In this document: in pieces, positions 35,708-44,084 of the stretch | Layout: each line of letters starts with the position of its first letter | How positions within the stretch are numbered: the stretch's first letter is position 1 | Origin: Chitinophaga ginsengisegetis | GTDB lineage: Bacteria; Bacteroidota; Bacteroidia; Chitinophagales; Chitinophagaceae | Direction of reading: 5' to 3' | DNA: 64,000 bases | Assembly (NCBI RefSeq): GCF_900168065.1 | Contig: NZ_FUZZ01000005.1 | Coordinates: 496,001 to 560,000 of the forward strand | Made by a program: the position numbers and the translations under genes | The notes under the pieces: generated by a model | Seen by the model: only the letters and a program-made list of their open reading frames with translations | Databases searched by the model: none | Told to the model about the DNA's origin: nothing

Positions 35708-37669
35708 TTATTGCAATTGGTTAGGCTTAGCCAGCGGCAGGCTATAAGAGAATATCGCGCCTCCTTCCGGCAGGTTACCGGCTTTTAGCTGCCCGTTCAT
35801 CTTATCAATAAAATCCCGGCAGATGATCAATGCAAGGCCGGCGCCTTCGTGCCCGCCACTATTCTCTTTTTTGTTACTGTATTCAAAAAGATGTGGTAAA
35901 ATATCTTCCTGTATTCCCGGCCCGTTGTCTGCTATTGATAAGGTCATACTATCATGATCTGTGTGCGCTGTTATATGTATCACGCCTTTTTCCGGGGAGA
36001 ATTTTATAGCATTGTGAATCAGGTTGCGGTGTACAAACTGGAGCATTTCCCGGTTTGCCCAAACGGTTGAAGACCCGGTATCCACCACTATCTGCAGCTG
36101 TTTGCTGCTGATCATTTTTTCCAGGTATTGGAGCACTTCCGGGATCATATCGGCAGGTGTACAGGGCTCCGGGGTATATACAAACCCGGACGACTGGGAG
36201 CTGATCCACGCCTGTATGTTATCAAAGATCTGCAGGGTATAGCCGGCGGTGCGTTCTACTTCCATCATCCACTCGTTTGCTTCTTCAGGCATTAACACTT
36301 CTTCTTTCAAAAAAACAGCAATATTAATGATATTGCTGAGCGGCGACCTGAAATCGTGTGCCACTACAGATACCAGCTTGTTTTTGAAATCGTCGTGTTC
36401 ACGCAGCAGGATATTTTTTTCATTGATCTCCCGGTTCTTTGAGGCCAGGAGGATGGCGTTCTTTTTTGTTTTTCTGAAAGCGCGGAAGAAATAGATGCCT
36501 GTTAACGTAGCCAGCACCAGTAATATAGAAAGGAATCCCACCAGGAAAAGGCGGATTCTGCCTTCGAGTTGTTGTTTACTCAATATTTTCTCCTGTATGG
36601 CGCGTTTGAGCTTCAGGGAATGTATATCGTGTTGCTGGGTATAAAAGGAGATGTAATCCATTTCCCCATCGGATTTAACAGCGGTTCTTTTTTGCAGGAT
36701 GTCCAGCAGCACACCGCTGTAATAGGCCGCGGTATCTGGTTTCCCTTGCTTTGTATACCAATCGTATAGCTGGATAGCATAGGGCAGCATGAGTGAGCGG
36801 TAGCCACCCTTTACAGATGATGCGATCATCTGCGCCAGGTATTGAATAGAATCTGCCTGGTGCATACCGGCGCTGGTGGCGGCCATCAGGCGGGCCGCAT
36901 TCATAGCGGGGTAATGGTAACCATCTGCAGAGGCGGTAGTAAGGAGGGTGTGCAATTTTTCCCGGGCAGCGGCCGTATCTTTTTCCAGCAGCAGGCGCCT
37001 TGTGTTCAATAGCTCCAGCTGAAACAGCGCGGGCTTATCATGATAGCGGTTGAAAACAGGACGGGCAGTTGCCAGCGCCCATTGAACAGAGTCCTGTTTG
37101 GAAGCGTCTTCCATATTTACGTCTGCGTACTGGCTTAATATGATGGCGTACATGGAATCGTTGCGGAGGCGGCGCCCTATGTCCATTGCTTTATTGACAT
37201 AATGTACCGCAGAAGGGTGCTGACCGGATTGCTGGTAATACGCGCTGATACGCGCATACAGCTGGCCAATACCGCTGCTGTCGTTCAGCTTTTTATATGC
37301 CTGGAGGGCGTCTATATAATAGCGGATACAGAGGTAGTTGTTGGTATTTAGTCCGTAGTAGTTGCCGAGAACATGCCAGGCGTCTGCTTTTCCTTTGGTA
37401 TAATCCAGGCGGGTAGCAATTTCCCGGGCTTGTGTGGCATAATGAAAAGCGGAGTCCAGTTCTTTTTGCTGAAATAAAATAGCCTGGCGATTGAGTTGGT
37501 CAACATACCGCATACTGTCTGCCGGGATAACGCCGGCCTGCACGGTTCCTGCATAACAGAGCAGGTATACTGCCACGGATATTTTCCACACGGTGCTGTT
37601 ATATCCAAAAAAATGAGCCTTCTTTTTTAACCGGCCGGCAAATAGCAATAACACATGACCCTGTTTCAT
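35708..37669 (-). CDS. TPR-containing membrane sensor histidine kinase
   Basis: 653 residues: signal peptide (VAVYLLCYAGTVQAG after a basic start), TPR-like repeats to about residue 330, a membrane helix at about 374-396, and a DHp domain with His438 (LVSVVAHDFRSPLSNII). The HATPase domain has the N-box RNLIHNAIKFSPEKG (Asn553), ADNGPGI at 580-586 and GHEGAGLALI at 606-615. There is no receiver domain, and no response regulator gene is adjacent. The protein should sense through its periplasmic TPR region. The start is the first ATG, and a later start inside the basic leader is possible. Confidence 0.92.
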   Translation of the reverse strand: MKQGHVLLLFAGRLKKKAHFFGYNSTVWKISVAVYLLCYAGTVQAGVIPADSMRYVDQLNRQAILFQQKELDSAFHYATQAREIATRLDYTKGKADAWHVLGNYYGLNTNNYLCIRYYIDALQAYKKLNDSSGIGQLYARISAYYQQSGQHPSAVHYVNKAMDIGRRLRNDSMYAIILSQYADVNMEDASKQDSVQWALATARPVFNRYHDKPALFQLELLNTRRLLLEKDTAAAREKLHTLLTTASADGYHYPAMNAARLMAATSAGMHQADSIQYLAQMIASSVKGGYRSLMLPYAIQLYDWYTKQGKPDTAAYYSGVLLDILQKRTAVKSDGEMDYISFYTQQHDIHSLKLKRAIQEKILSKQQLEGRIRLFLVGFLSILLVLATLTGIYFFRAFRKTKKNAILLASKNREINEKNILLREHDDFKNKLVSVVAHDFRSPLSNIINIAVFLKEEVLMPEEANEWMMEVERTAGYTLQIFDNIQAWISSQSSGFVYTPEPCTPADMIPEVLQYLEKMISSKQLQIVVDTGSSTVWANREMLQFVHRNLIHNAIKFSPEKGVIHITAHTDHDSMTLSIADNGPGIQEDILPHLFEYSNKKENSGGHEGAGLALIICRDFIDKMNGQLKAGNLPEGGAIFSYSLPLAKPNQLQ

Positions 37670-37998
37670 GTTTTTCTACCTGTTTGGTTAATGATGAAGC
37701 GCCTGTGATAGTGGGAAGAAATACTTGTATTAATAATGAACAGTTGTTTCCCGGTGCGTATTTCGGTTTTGTTTTTCAATAGTTATAGAAAGATAGGAGT
37801 GTATAATTGGATAATGCATTCCCGGTAATTAAAATTACCTGATTAACGTATGCTTAACGTTAGCTACACCTGAATATACGAAAATATTATGTCAGCGGAT
37901 TTATTTCGGCTCGGGAGGGGTTAAAAGGGATCTAAAAGATGGCGGGTAGTAACATTAAGCCCGCATAGCCATGCTGTGCGGGCTTAATAAGGCAATCA
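37670..37998. other. 329-bp intergenic region
   Basis: This AT-rich stretch separates the kinase pair (upstream of its start) from the end of the methyltransferase gene. It holds the terminator hairpin at 37955-37987 and a TTAACGTA/TTAACGTT near-repeat around 37843-37861. No coding region or RNA gene was recognised, and I see no TAnnTTTG box for the kinase genes. Confidence 0.5.
37955..37987 (-). terminator. Hairpin terminator after the methyltransferase gene
   Basis: TTAAGCCCGCA (37955-37965) pairs perfectly with TGCGGGCTTAA (37977-37987) around an 11-nt loop, 11 bp past the methyltransferase stop. The T-run on the minus strand is weak, so the strength is uncertain. Confidence 0.6.
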
Positions 37999-38844
37999 TT
38001 ATTTCTCTCCATAGATTACCAGCGCGCTGGATTCAATCATCACATCTCCGGAAGGATATTTCTGGTTCACTGCTTCAAATACTTCTCTCTTTATTTTTTC
38101 TTTCATGGCATCATCGCATTTGCTGAGCGCTGCCACAATGGGGGCGCCTATCTCGGTCATCATATTCCAGTATACATCTGTTGTTTTACAGTTCAGTTTC
38201 CCGGTAATTTCTTTCTGGGAGATGTTTTTCAGTCCTGCTTTTTCGAATAAGCCGGCGATCAGCTGATCCTTCGCGCAACGGAACATTCCCGGTGCGTCCG
38301 GAGGTGGCGGCGGCAGTTCCATATTCCGGTTAATGGTGCCCATGATAGCGGTCACCCAAAAGTTTTTCTCTGGCACATTCCATACCGATGTGGCCATTCT
38401 GCCACCGGGTTTAAGTACCCGTACCATTTCATTTGCTGCCAGCTGCATGTCGGGGAAAAACATAAATCCGAACCGGCAGCTGATGGCGTCAAATGTATTG
38501 TCGGCAAAGGGGAGTTCACAAACGTCACAGGCAACTGTTTCCACGTTTTGGATGCCTCTTCTGGCGGCATTTTCACGGGCTATTTCCAGCATGTGTTCAG
38601 CAAGGTCGGTAATTACTACCCTGCCGTTTTTCAGCTTTGATGCAATGGTGAGTCCCGGTTCACCGGTGCCTGCGGCTATATCCAGCACCACATCGTTTTC
38701 TTTAAGGTGGAGCGCCCGGATAATTTCATCGCCCATTGGCTGCAGAAAGTCCATTGTAAGTTCATCCCATTTTTTCCAGCCAGGAGAAAACTTATTCCAG
38801 GCATCCTTTTGCTGATCGCGGATTTGTTCAAGTACTTGTTCCAT
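37999..38844 (-). CDS. Class I SAM-dependent methyltransferase (UbiE-like)
   Basis: 281 residues from the ATG at 38844 (MEQVLEQIRDQQKDAWNKFS); the longer frame upstream has no domain support. Motif I is VVLDIAAGTGEPGLTIASKL, followed by VVITDLAEHMLEIARENA, CDVCELPFADNTFDAISCRF and VLKPGGRMATSVW. This is the Methyltransf_11/UbiE pattern. The substrate is not known. It stands alone between the kinase genes and the divergent RluA-like gene. Confidence 0.88.
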   Translation of the reverse strand: MEQVLEQIRDQQKDAWNKFSPGWKKWDELTMDFLQPMGDEIIRALHLKENDVVLDIAAGTGEPGLTIASKLKNGRVVITDLAEHMLEIARENAARRGIQNVETVACDVCELPFADNTFDAISCRFGFMFFPDMQLAANEMVRVLKPGGRMATSVWNVPEKNFWVTAIMGTINRNMELPPPPPDAPGMFRCAKDQLIAGLFEKAGLKNISQKEITGKLNCKTTDVYWNMMTEIGAPIVAALSKCDDAMKEKIKREVFEAVNQKYPSGDVMIESSALVIYGEK

Positions 38845-39095
38845 AATGTGGGGTTTAATTAAAAGATTACAATAAATAATTACGCTTAACTCCTGTTGAA
38901 GCATTTGTGCCATTGATAATGAAAGTGCCAGGCGTTTATGTTTGCTGACAATCAGGTGTTTGGGGTGTGTTGTGGCCTGGCGGTTGATCTGTTTGCCAAA
39001 AATAAGGTCTTTTAACGGGAAAATGGTGGGCGTTTTATTCCTGCTGCCATTGCGGGGGGCTTGGGGAAAATGGTGGTAAACGACCAGTATTTTAG

Positions 39096-39103
39096 TACCT
39101 TTG
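39096..39103 (+). promoter_or_regulatory. Predicted -7 promoter element for the RluA-like gene
   Basis: TACCTTTG matches TAnnTTTG exactly, 66 bp before ATG 39170. It places the predicted transcript start just before the hairpin at 39120. Confidence 0.45.
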
Positions 39104-39119
39104 CGGCCATCAATAGAAG

Positions 39120-39150
39120 GCTTCAGATCTTTTCTGAAGCTTTTTATATT
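39120..39150 (+). terminator. Terminator-like hairpin in the leader of the RluA-like gene
   Basis: GCTTCAGA (39120-39127), loop TCTTT, TCTGAAGC (39133-39140), followed directly by five T and an AT-rich run. It lies between a perfect -7 box and the start codon, so it could act as an attenuator of the gene at 39170. Confidence 0.5.
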
Positions 39151-39169
39151 AAAATTCACAACGTTGGTA

Positions 39170-39946
39170 ATGGATAGTGTGGTTTATGAGCCGTCTGTGT
39201 TCAGCCCTTTCGACGAGTCAACAGCCGTTAATGAATTAGCCGCAGGGCTTACCTTTTCATTGAACGATGCGCCTCATCCGCTTTGCCTGCTGGCAGCAGG
39301 CCATTTACAGGCACATTTGCAGCAACAGCAGGAGTGGGAGCATAATTTTGGTTTACCGGGTAATGCGGCAGGCACAATTATCGGGAAGATGTTCGGCGTA
39401 TTGATTGTAAGAACGAAAGATAATAAGCTGGGCTACCTGGCGGCATTCTCCGGCAAATTAGCGGGTGGCAACCACCACGCGAAATTTGTGCCGCCCATTT
39501 TCGACGGACTGGAGCCCGGCGGGTTTGTGAATACCGGCATGCTGAAACTCACAGCAATCAATGAAGAAATCGGCATCCTGGAAGCGTTTGATGATGACGC
39601 AAGCGCAGAACAGGTCCGTCTTCTCAAAATATTACGGAAAAATCATTCTACTGCATTACAACATAAAATTTTTGAACAGTATCATTTCCTGAATAAAGCC
39701 GGGACATCCAAAAGCTTAATCGAGATTTTTGAGCACACGCCCTCCGGTAAGCCACCCGCCGGCGCTGGCGAATGCGCGGCGCCGAAGTTATTGCAATACG
39801 CTTTCCGGCATGAGATGGAGCCACTGGCGCTGGCTGAATTCTGGTGGGGACAATCGCCTAAATCAGACTACTGGCAGCATGGTCACTTTTACGCTCCCTG
39901 CCGTGAAAAATGTGCGGCCATATTAGCACACATGCTGGGAGAGTAG
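39170..39946 (+). CDS. Free-standing N-terminal domain of RluA-type pseudouridine synthase, catalytic half absent
   Basis: 258 residues from ATG 39170 (MDSVVYEPSVFSPFD). The sequence matches the N-terminal half of the roughly 550-residue Bacteroidota RluA-family proteins: IGKMFGVLIVRTKDNKLGYL, AAFSGKLAGGNHHAKFVPPI, GECAAPKLLQYAFRHEMEPL, LAEFWWGQSP and HGHFYAPCREKCAAILAHML. In the usual protein the RluA catalytic domain with its Asp follows HML. Here a stop comes two residues later and the next gene starts 32 bp downstream, so the pseudouridine synthase active site is missing. It is either a truncated gene still expressed or an independent domain. The Cys/His pattern suggests metal or RNA binding, which is inference. 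Confidence 0.72.
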   Translation: MDSVVYEPSVFSPFDESTAVNELAAGLTFSLNDAPHPLCLLAAGHLQAHLQQQQEWEHNFGLPGNAAGTIIGKMFGVLIVRTKDNKLGYLAAFSGKLAGGNHHAKFVPPIFDGLEPGGFVNTGMLKLTAINEEIGILEAFDDDASAEQVRLLKILRKNHSTALQHKIFEQYHFLNKAGTSKSLIEIFEHTPSGKPPAGAGECAAPKLLQYAFRHEMEPLALAEFWWGQSPKSDYWQHGHFYAPCREKCAAILAHMLGE

Positions 39947-39954
39947 GAGTTACT

Positions 39955-39973
39955 ATATTTACCCCGTAAATAT
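39955..39973. promoter_or_regulatory. Inverted repeat over the start region of the PEP mutase-like gene
   Basis: ATATTTAC (39955-39962), CCC, GTAAATAT (39966-39973) is a perfect 8-3-8 inverted repeat 5 bp before ATG 39979. It overlaps TATATTTA, a near -7 box, so it may be an operator. Confidence 0.4.
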
Positions 39974-39978
39974 CCGAT

Positions 39979-40827
39979 ATGAAACCATCAGCAAACAACT
40001 CATTACGCGCCAGGGCCGAAGCCTTTCAGGCGCTCCACCAGCGTTCCGGTATTTTTATTGCTCCCAACCCCTGGGATGCAGGCTCCGCAAGGGTATTGGA
40101 ATCACTCGGATTCAAAGCGCTGGCTACCACCAGCGCCGGCCTCGCTTTCTCTTTGGGTAAACCCGATGGCCACGCAGCCGTTACCCGGGAGGAAACGCTG
40201 CAAAACGTCCGGGATATTATCAACGCCACTGCGTTACCCGTGGCCGCCGACCTGGAAAATGGTTACGGCGATGATCCATCCGTATGCGCCGAAACGATAC
40301 TGCTTGCGGCAAAAGCCGGATTGGCAGGAGGTTCTATAGAAGATGCCACGGGTAAGCCGGATGATCCGATCTATCCATTCGACCTCGCGGTAGCGCGCGT
40401 GAAGGCTGCTGTGGCGGCGGCGCGGACTTTACCTTATCCTTTTACACTCACCGCAAGAGCAGAGAACCTTATCTATGGCCGCCCCGATCTTAAAGACACC
40501 ATAAAGCGACTGGAAGCTTTTGCAGATGCCGGCGCCGATGTGTTGTTTGCCCCCGGACTGAAAACGCCGGAGGAGATAACCGCTGTGGTAAAAGCCGTAG
40601 CGCCCCGTCCTGTAAACGTGGTGATGGGGCTTTCCGGCGGCAACTTTTCATTGCAGCAGCTGGAAGACCTGGGCGTAAAACGTGTAAGCCTTGGCTCCTC
40701 CCTGATAAGAGCGGCCTATGGCGCCATGTTCCGGGCAGCGGAGGAAATATTGCATAAAGGCACCTTCGCTTATGCGGAGGAAGCAAAACCTTATGGAGAG
40801 ATCAATACACTGCTCAGCGAATATTAA
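39979..40827 (+). CDS. Isocitrate lyase/PEP mutase family enzyme
   Basis: 282 residues forming a TIM barrel of the PEP mutase/isocitrate lyase superfamily. Characteristic segments are SGIFIAPNPWDAGSARVLES, LKALATTSAGLAFSLGKPDG-type strand ends, PVAADLENGYGDD (metal-binding Asp/Glu), GLAGGSIEDATGKPDDPIYP and FTLTARAENLIYG. The isocitrate lyase signature KKCGH is absent, which fits the short carboxy-phosphonoenolpyruvate/oxaloacetate-hydrolase-like members. It probably cleaves or rearranges a C-C or P-C bond of a 2-oxo acid. It stands alone. Confidence 0.88.
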   Translation: MKPSANNSLRARAEAFQALHQRSGIFIAPNPWDAGSARVLESLGFKALATTSAGLAFSLGKPDGHAAVTREETLQNVRDIINATALPVAADLENGYGDDPSVCAETILLAAKAGLAGGSIEDATGKPDDPIYPFDLAVARVKAAVAAARTLPYPFTLTARAENLIYGRPDLKDTIKRLEAFADAGADVLFAPGLKTPEEITAVVKAVAPRPVNVVMGLSGGNFSLQQLEDLGVKRVSLGSSLIRAAYGAMFRAAEEILHKGTFAYAEEAKPYGEINTLLSEY

Positions 40828-40930
40828 GTGTTTTAACCCGCAACCTGGAAGACCAGAACAATTGCCGGCCCGACGCAACCGCCCCCTCAGATTGACGTCT
40901 TTCCCCCTCGTAGCATCGGGAATCGCAGGG

Positions 40931-40948
40931 TACATTTGTGAAACAAAT
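40931..40948 (+). promoter_or_regulatory. Predicted -7 element and overlapping inverted repeat
   Basis: TACATTTG (40931-40938) matches TAnnTTTG exactly. ATTTGT-GAA-ACAAAT (40934-40948) overlaps it and ends 9 bp before ATG 40958, so a repressor site at the promoter is possible. Confidence 0.4.
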
Positions 40949-40957
40949 TAATTCAAT

Positions 40958-41533
40958 ATGCGGAAGTTAATCATGAAGATGTCGGCTTCACTCGACGGTT
41001 TCGTATCCGACACCAATGACCAGAAAGATTGGGTTTTCAAAACCGGCGACGAGGAGTCTTTGGCCTGGAGTGCCGGGGTAATCAGGGAAGCAGGGCTGAT
41101 TATCATGGGCCGGAAGTCGTTTGAAACAATGGCTCCTTACTGGCCTACTGCCACCGGGCCTTTTGCTGAGCCGATGAACAACATTCCCAAGGCCGTTTTT
41201 ACAAAAAAAGGATTCAAGGGTATTAATTTTGCGGAGCAATCGCCTGCCACGGCATCCTGGGCGGCGGCGCGGGTTTTCGACGGCGATCTTGCTGAAGGAA
41301 TCAGGGCACTTAAAGCGGAATCCGGGAAGCCAATTGTAGCAATTGGCGGCGCGGGATTTATGCAAAATCTCATAGCAACGGGACTTATCGATGAATATCA
41401 CCTGGCTGTTCATCCCGTTGCACTAGGTTCGGGATTGCCCATCTTCAGCGCGCTGAAAACACCGGTTTACCTGAAGTTGGCAGAGGTAAAGGTTTTCCCG
41501 AAAGGAATCATTGCACATACTTACCACGTATAA
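40958..41533 (+). CDS. Dihydrofolate reductase-fold (RibD C-terminal) protein
   Basis: 191 residues with the RibD_C/DHFR fold: LIMKMSASLDGFVSDTNDQK, LIIMGRKSFETMAPYWP, IRALKAESGKPIVAIGGAGF and GLIDEYHLAVHPVALGSGLP. The YwjB/YyaP-like group is widespread and of unclear substrate; NADPH-dependent reduction is likely. A perfect -7 box lies 19 bp upstream. It is followed 75 bp later by an Old Yellow Enzyme gene. Confidence 0.88.
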   Translation: MRKLIMKMSASLDGFVSDTNDQKDWVFKTGDEESLAWSAGVIREAGLIIMGRKSFETMAPYWPTATGPFAEPMNNIPKAVFTKKGFKGINFAEQSPATASWAAARVFDGDLAEGIRALKAESGKPIVAIGGAGFMQNLIATGLIDEYHLAVHPVALGSGLPIFSALKTPVYLKLAEVKVFPKGIIAHTYHV

Positions 41534-41608
41534 GATTTATATCAGGAAGAATAAGCGCGTTGTCCCCGTCCGGCGATGTCGATCGTCATAGGATATAAAC
41601 AACGCAGT

Positions 41609-42694
41609 ATGAATACCAGCAGCTTATTCAGGCCATTCGCCCTGAAATCATTGCATACAAAGAATCGCTTTGTAATGTCCCCGATGACCCGGTCGTGTTC
41701 TCCGGGCGGCGTTCCTGCCGCCGACGTAGCGGGTTATTATAAACGGCGGGCCGAAGGAGAAGTGGGCCTCATCATCTCGGAAGGCACGGTGATTGACCGG
41801 CCTTCTTCGGCAAATGAAGCCAATGTTCCCAGGTTTTATGGAGAGGAATCGCTGGCCGGGTGGCAGCAGGTGATCGACAGTGTGTTGGCTGCCGGTGGCC
41901 AGATGGCGCCACAGCTCTGGCATTGCGGCATCCAGGAAAATCACGCATCCGGATGGCTGCCGCCGGCGCCGTTTGAAGGACCTTCCGGAGCAGGCAATGG
42001 TATCGCCATGACCGACGCAGCTATTGCCGATACAATCATGGCCTTTGGCCGCGCCGCCGCCGATGCCAGACGCATGGGATTTAACAGCGTGGAAGTACAG
42101 GGCGCGCATGGTTATTTAATCGACCAGTTTTTCCGTAGCAACACCAATACACGGACCGATTTTTTTGGCGGTAAAACACTGGCAGAACGCAGCCGGTTTG
42201 CCATTGCAGTCACCAAAGAAATACGCAGGCAGGTGGGAGATGATTTTGCTGTTATGATGCGGCTATCGCAATGGCATCTTACAGATCTGCATAGTAAACT
42301 CGCCGCAACGCCGGCGGAAATGGCCGCCTGGTTAACACCACTTGCAGATGCAGGAATTGATATCTTCCACTGTTCTACACGCCGTTTCTGGGAACCTGAG
42401 TTTGAAGGATCAGGACTGAACTTCGCCGGCTGGGCAAAAAAGCTTACCGGCAAAGCCACTATCACCGTGGGTTCTGTAGGTTTGGATAAAGATATTATTT
42501 CATTGCACCGGGGAGAGGATTCCGCGCCCGCATCTCTCGAAAACCTGGTGCGCAGGATGGACGATAACGAATTTGACCTGGTGGCAGTAGGGCGGTCTAT
42601 TCTTACAGATCCTTACTGGGTGCAAAAGGTAAAAGAAAACCGGTTGGGCGAATTGCAGGGATTCAACAGGGAAGCGTTGTACAGCCTCGTGTAA
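41609..42694 (+). CDS. NADH:flavin oxidoreductase, Old Yellow Enzyme family
   Basis: 361 residues from ATG 41609 (MNTSSLFRPFALKSLHTKNR). Family motifs are NRFVMSPMTRSCSPGGVPAA, GLIISEGTVIDRPSS, QLWHCG, the active-site region VQGAHGYLIDQFFRSNTNTR, and FDLVAVGRSILTDPYWV near the FMN phosphate site. It should bind FMN and reduce activated alkenes or nitro compounds with NAD(P)H. With the RibD-like gene upstream it forms a small detoxification-type neighbourhood. Confidence 0.92.
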   Translation: MNTSSLFRPFALKSLHTKNRFVMSPMTRSCSPGGVPAADVAGYYKRRAEGEVGLIISEGTVIDRPSSANEANVPRFYGEESLAGWQQVIDSVLAAGGQMAPQLWHCGIQENHASGWLPPAPFEGPSGAGNGIAMTDAAIADTIMAFGRAAADARRMGFNSVEVQGAHGYLIDQFFRSNTNTRTDFFGGKTLAERSRFAIAVTKEIRRQVGDDFAVMMRLSQWHLTDLHSKLAATPAEMAAWLTPLADAGIDIFHCSTRRFWEPEFEGSGLNFAGWAKKLTGKATITVGSVGLDKDIISLHRGEDSAPASLENLVRRMDDNEFDLVAVGRSILTDPYWVQKVKENRLGELQGFNREALYSLV

Positions 42695-42842
42695 CCCGGT
42701 ATCAATAACGCGTTAACAATAGATAACAGTTCTCCCATCACTCTGGCATAGTTTTATCATTTATGGTAGATGAACAAGAAGCTTAAACCGCCTGCAGTCG
42801 CTTAACTTCCATCTATTCATCACACATTCAAATTTTGTCATT

Positions 42843-42977
42843 ATGAGAACGTTAAAATATCTTATCGTTACAGTTATACTCATATCCGGGTTAAGCAGTT
42901 GCCTGGTTGTGCGCGACAGGCCAGGGTATTATCCGCGTCATCATCATCATTATTATCATCACGGATATTATTGGTAA
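42843..42977 (+). CDS. 44-residue His/Tyr-rich small lipoprotein
   Basis: A short frame starts at ATG 42843 with a lipoprotein signal (MRTLKYLIVTVILISGLSSC, lipobox LSSC, Cys20). The 24-residue mature part is basic and then rich in His and Tyr (RPGYYPRHHHHYYHHGYYW). Six His in so short a tail suggest metal binding at a membrane surface. It has 148 bp of non-coding sequence upstream, stops at 42977, and is followed after 99 bp by the cyclase gene. The signal peptide, lipobox and clean tail make it a likely real gene, although it is very small. Confidence 0.6.
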   Translation: MRTLKYLIVTVILISGLSSCLVVRDRPGYYPRHHHHYYHHGYYW

Positions 42978-43042
42978 TAACATACCCCGGAAATTACAGC
43001 ACAATCCCCGCATTGTACCTGTGGCGTGGTTATCATCCTCTT

Positions 43043-43050
43043 TACTTTTG
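43043..43050 (+). promoter_or_regulatory. Predicted -7 promoter element for the cyclase gene
   Basis: TACTTTTG matches TAnnTTTG exactly, 26 bp before ATG 43077. It separates the cyclase gene from the small lipoprotein gene as its own transcription unit. Confidence 0.45.
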
Positions 43051-43076
43051 TGTGAGTAACATAAAAACTAACGAAG

Positions 43077-44084
43077 ATGAATACACGAAACAGGTACAGC
43101 TGGTATAAGCAGTTATTGCTGGTGATGCCATTAGCAGGAGCCATCACCGCAGCAGGACAAAATACACATGCAACGGAACAGGCAGGGATCAGTCCCTGGG
43201 GAAAATCAGACGAAATTGGCACACTGAACATGATGAGCGACAGTAATAATCTTTCCCTGTTCTCCAGGATAAGAACGGGGAAAGTTTATGATCTCGGTGT
43301 GGAATACTTTACGGGAATGCCCGGCTTCACTGCCCTGGGCGACCCTCCCTATCAATACTGGCTTACACATACACCCCGCGGTACTGTTGTTGGCAACGTT
43401 ACCAAACAGGGCGATGAGATGAACAGGAAAGTAAGCTATACCGGTGATGCCGTATCCATGTACACGCATACCGGCACACACATCGACGCACTTTCCCACT
43501 TTGGTTTGAATGGCAGGATCTGGAACGGATACACGGCAGATGAACACCTGGGCGACCGTGGCTGGGATAAAGGTGGTGCAGAAAATATTCCGCCCATTAT
43601 CGGAAGGGCTGTGCTGATCGACATTCCCGCCTGGAAAGGCGTGGAGGTGCTTCCCGGAAACTACGTGATCACATTGGCAGAGCTACGGCAACTGTTACAA
43701 GCGCAACACCTCGACATTCAAAAAGGAGACATTGTGCTGATCAGAACAGGACTCATGAAATATTTCTACACCGATACGGAACGGTTCATGAGCAACACAC
43801 CAGGCATGAGCATGGAAGCCATAAAATGGCTGATAGAAGAAAAAGGGGTGATGACGCTGGGCGCTGATAACCTGAGCGTAGAGGTAATGCCTTCCGGCAA
43901 CGATAAAAACTGGTTGCCGGGGCATACTTACCTGCTCGCACAAAAAGGCGTGATGTTTATTGAGTTGTTGTATCTCGAAGAATTGTCTGTTGCAAAGATA
44001 AAGGAGTTTGTTTTTATCGGACAGCCTTTAAAGCTGAGAGGCGCCAGTGGCGCGCCCGTCCGTCCCCTGGCTATCCCGTTGTAA
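43077..44084 (+). CDS. Secreted cyclase/kynurenine formamidase-family metal hydrolase
   Basis: 335 residues with an N-terminal signal peptide (LLLVMPLAGAITAAGQ). The cyclase-family metal motif HTGTHIDALSHFG (HxGTHxDxxxH) is clear, with LIDIPAWKG, GDIVLIRTGLMKYF and LGADNLSVEVMPSG downstream. The C-terminal LKLRGASGAPVRPLAI is conserved in the family, so the 3' end is genuine. It is a probable Mn/Zn-dependent amidohydrolase acting outside the cytoplasm. The last 57 bp overlap the convergent DUF4440 gene. Confidence 0.9.
   Translation: MNTRNRYSWYKQLLLVMPLAGAITAAGQNTHATEQAGISPWGKSDEIGTLNMMSDSNNLSLFSRIRTGKVYDLGVEYFTGMPGFTALGDPPYQYWLTHTPRGTVVGNVTKQGDEMNRKVSYTGDAVSMYTHTGTHIDALSHFGLNGRIWNGYTADEHLGDRGWDKGGAENIPPIIGRAVLIDIPAWKGVEVLPGNYVITLAELRQLLQAQHLDIQKGDIVLIRTGLMKYFYTDTERFMSNTPGMSMEAIKWLIEEKGVMTLGADNLSVEVMPSGNDKNWLPGHTYLLAQKGVMFIELLYLEELSVAKIKEFVFIGQPLKLRGASGAPVRPLAIPL

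Noticed and set aside
37670..37954. Possible small RNA gene in the largest gene-free stretch
   Set aside because: No tRNA cloverleaf, no conserved RNA motif and no promoter box plus terminator on the same strand were found by eye; a covariance-model search would be needed.
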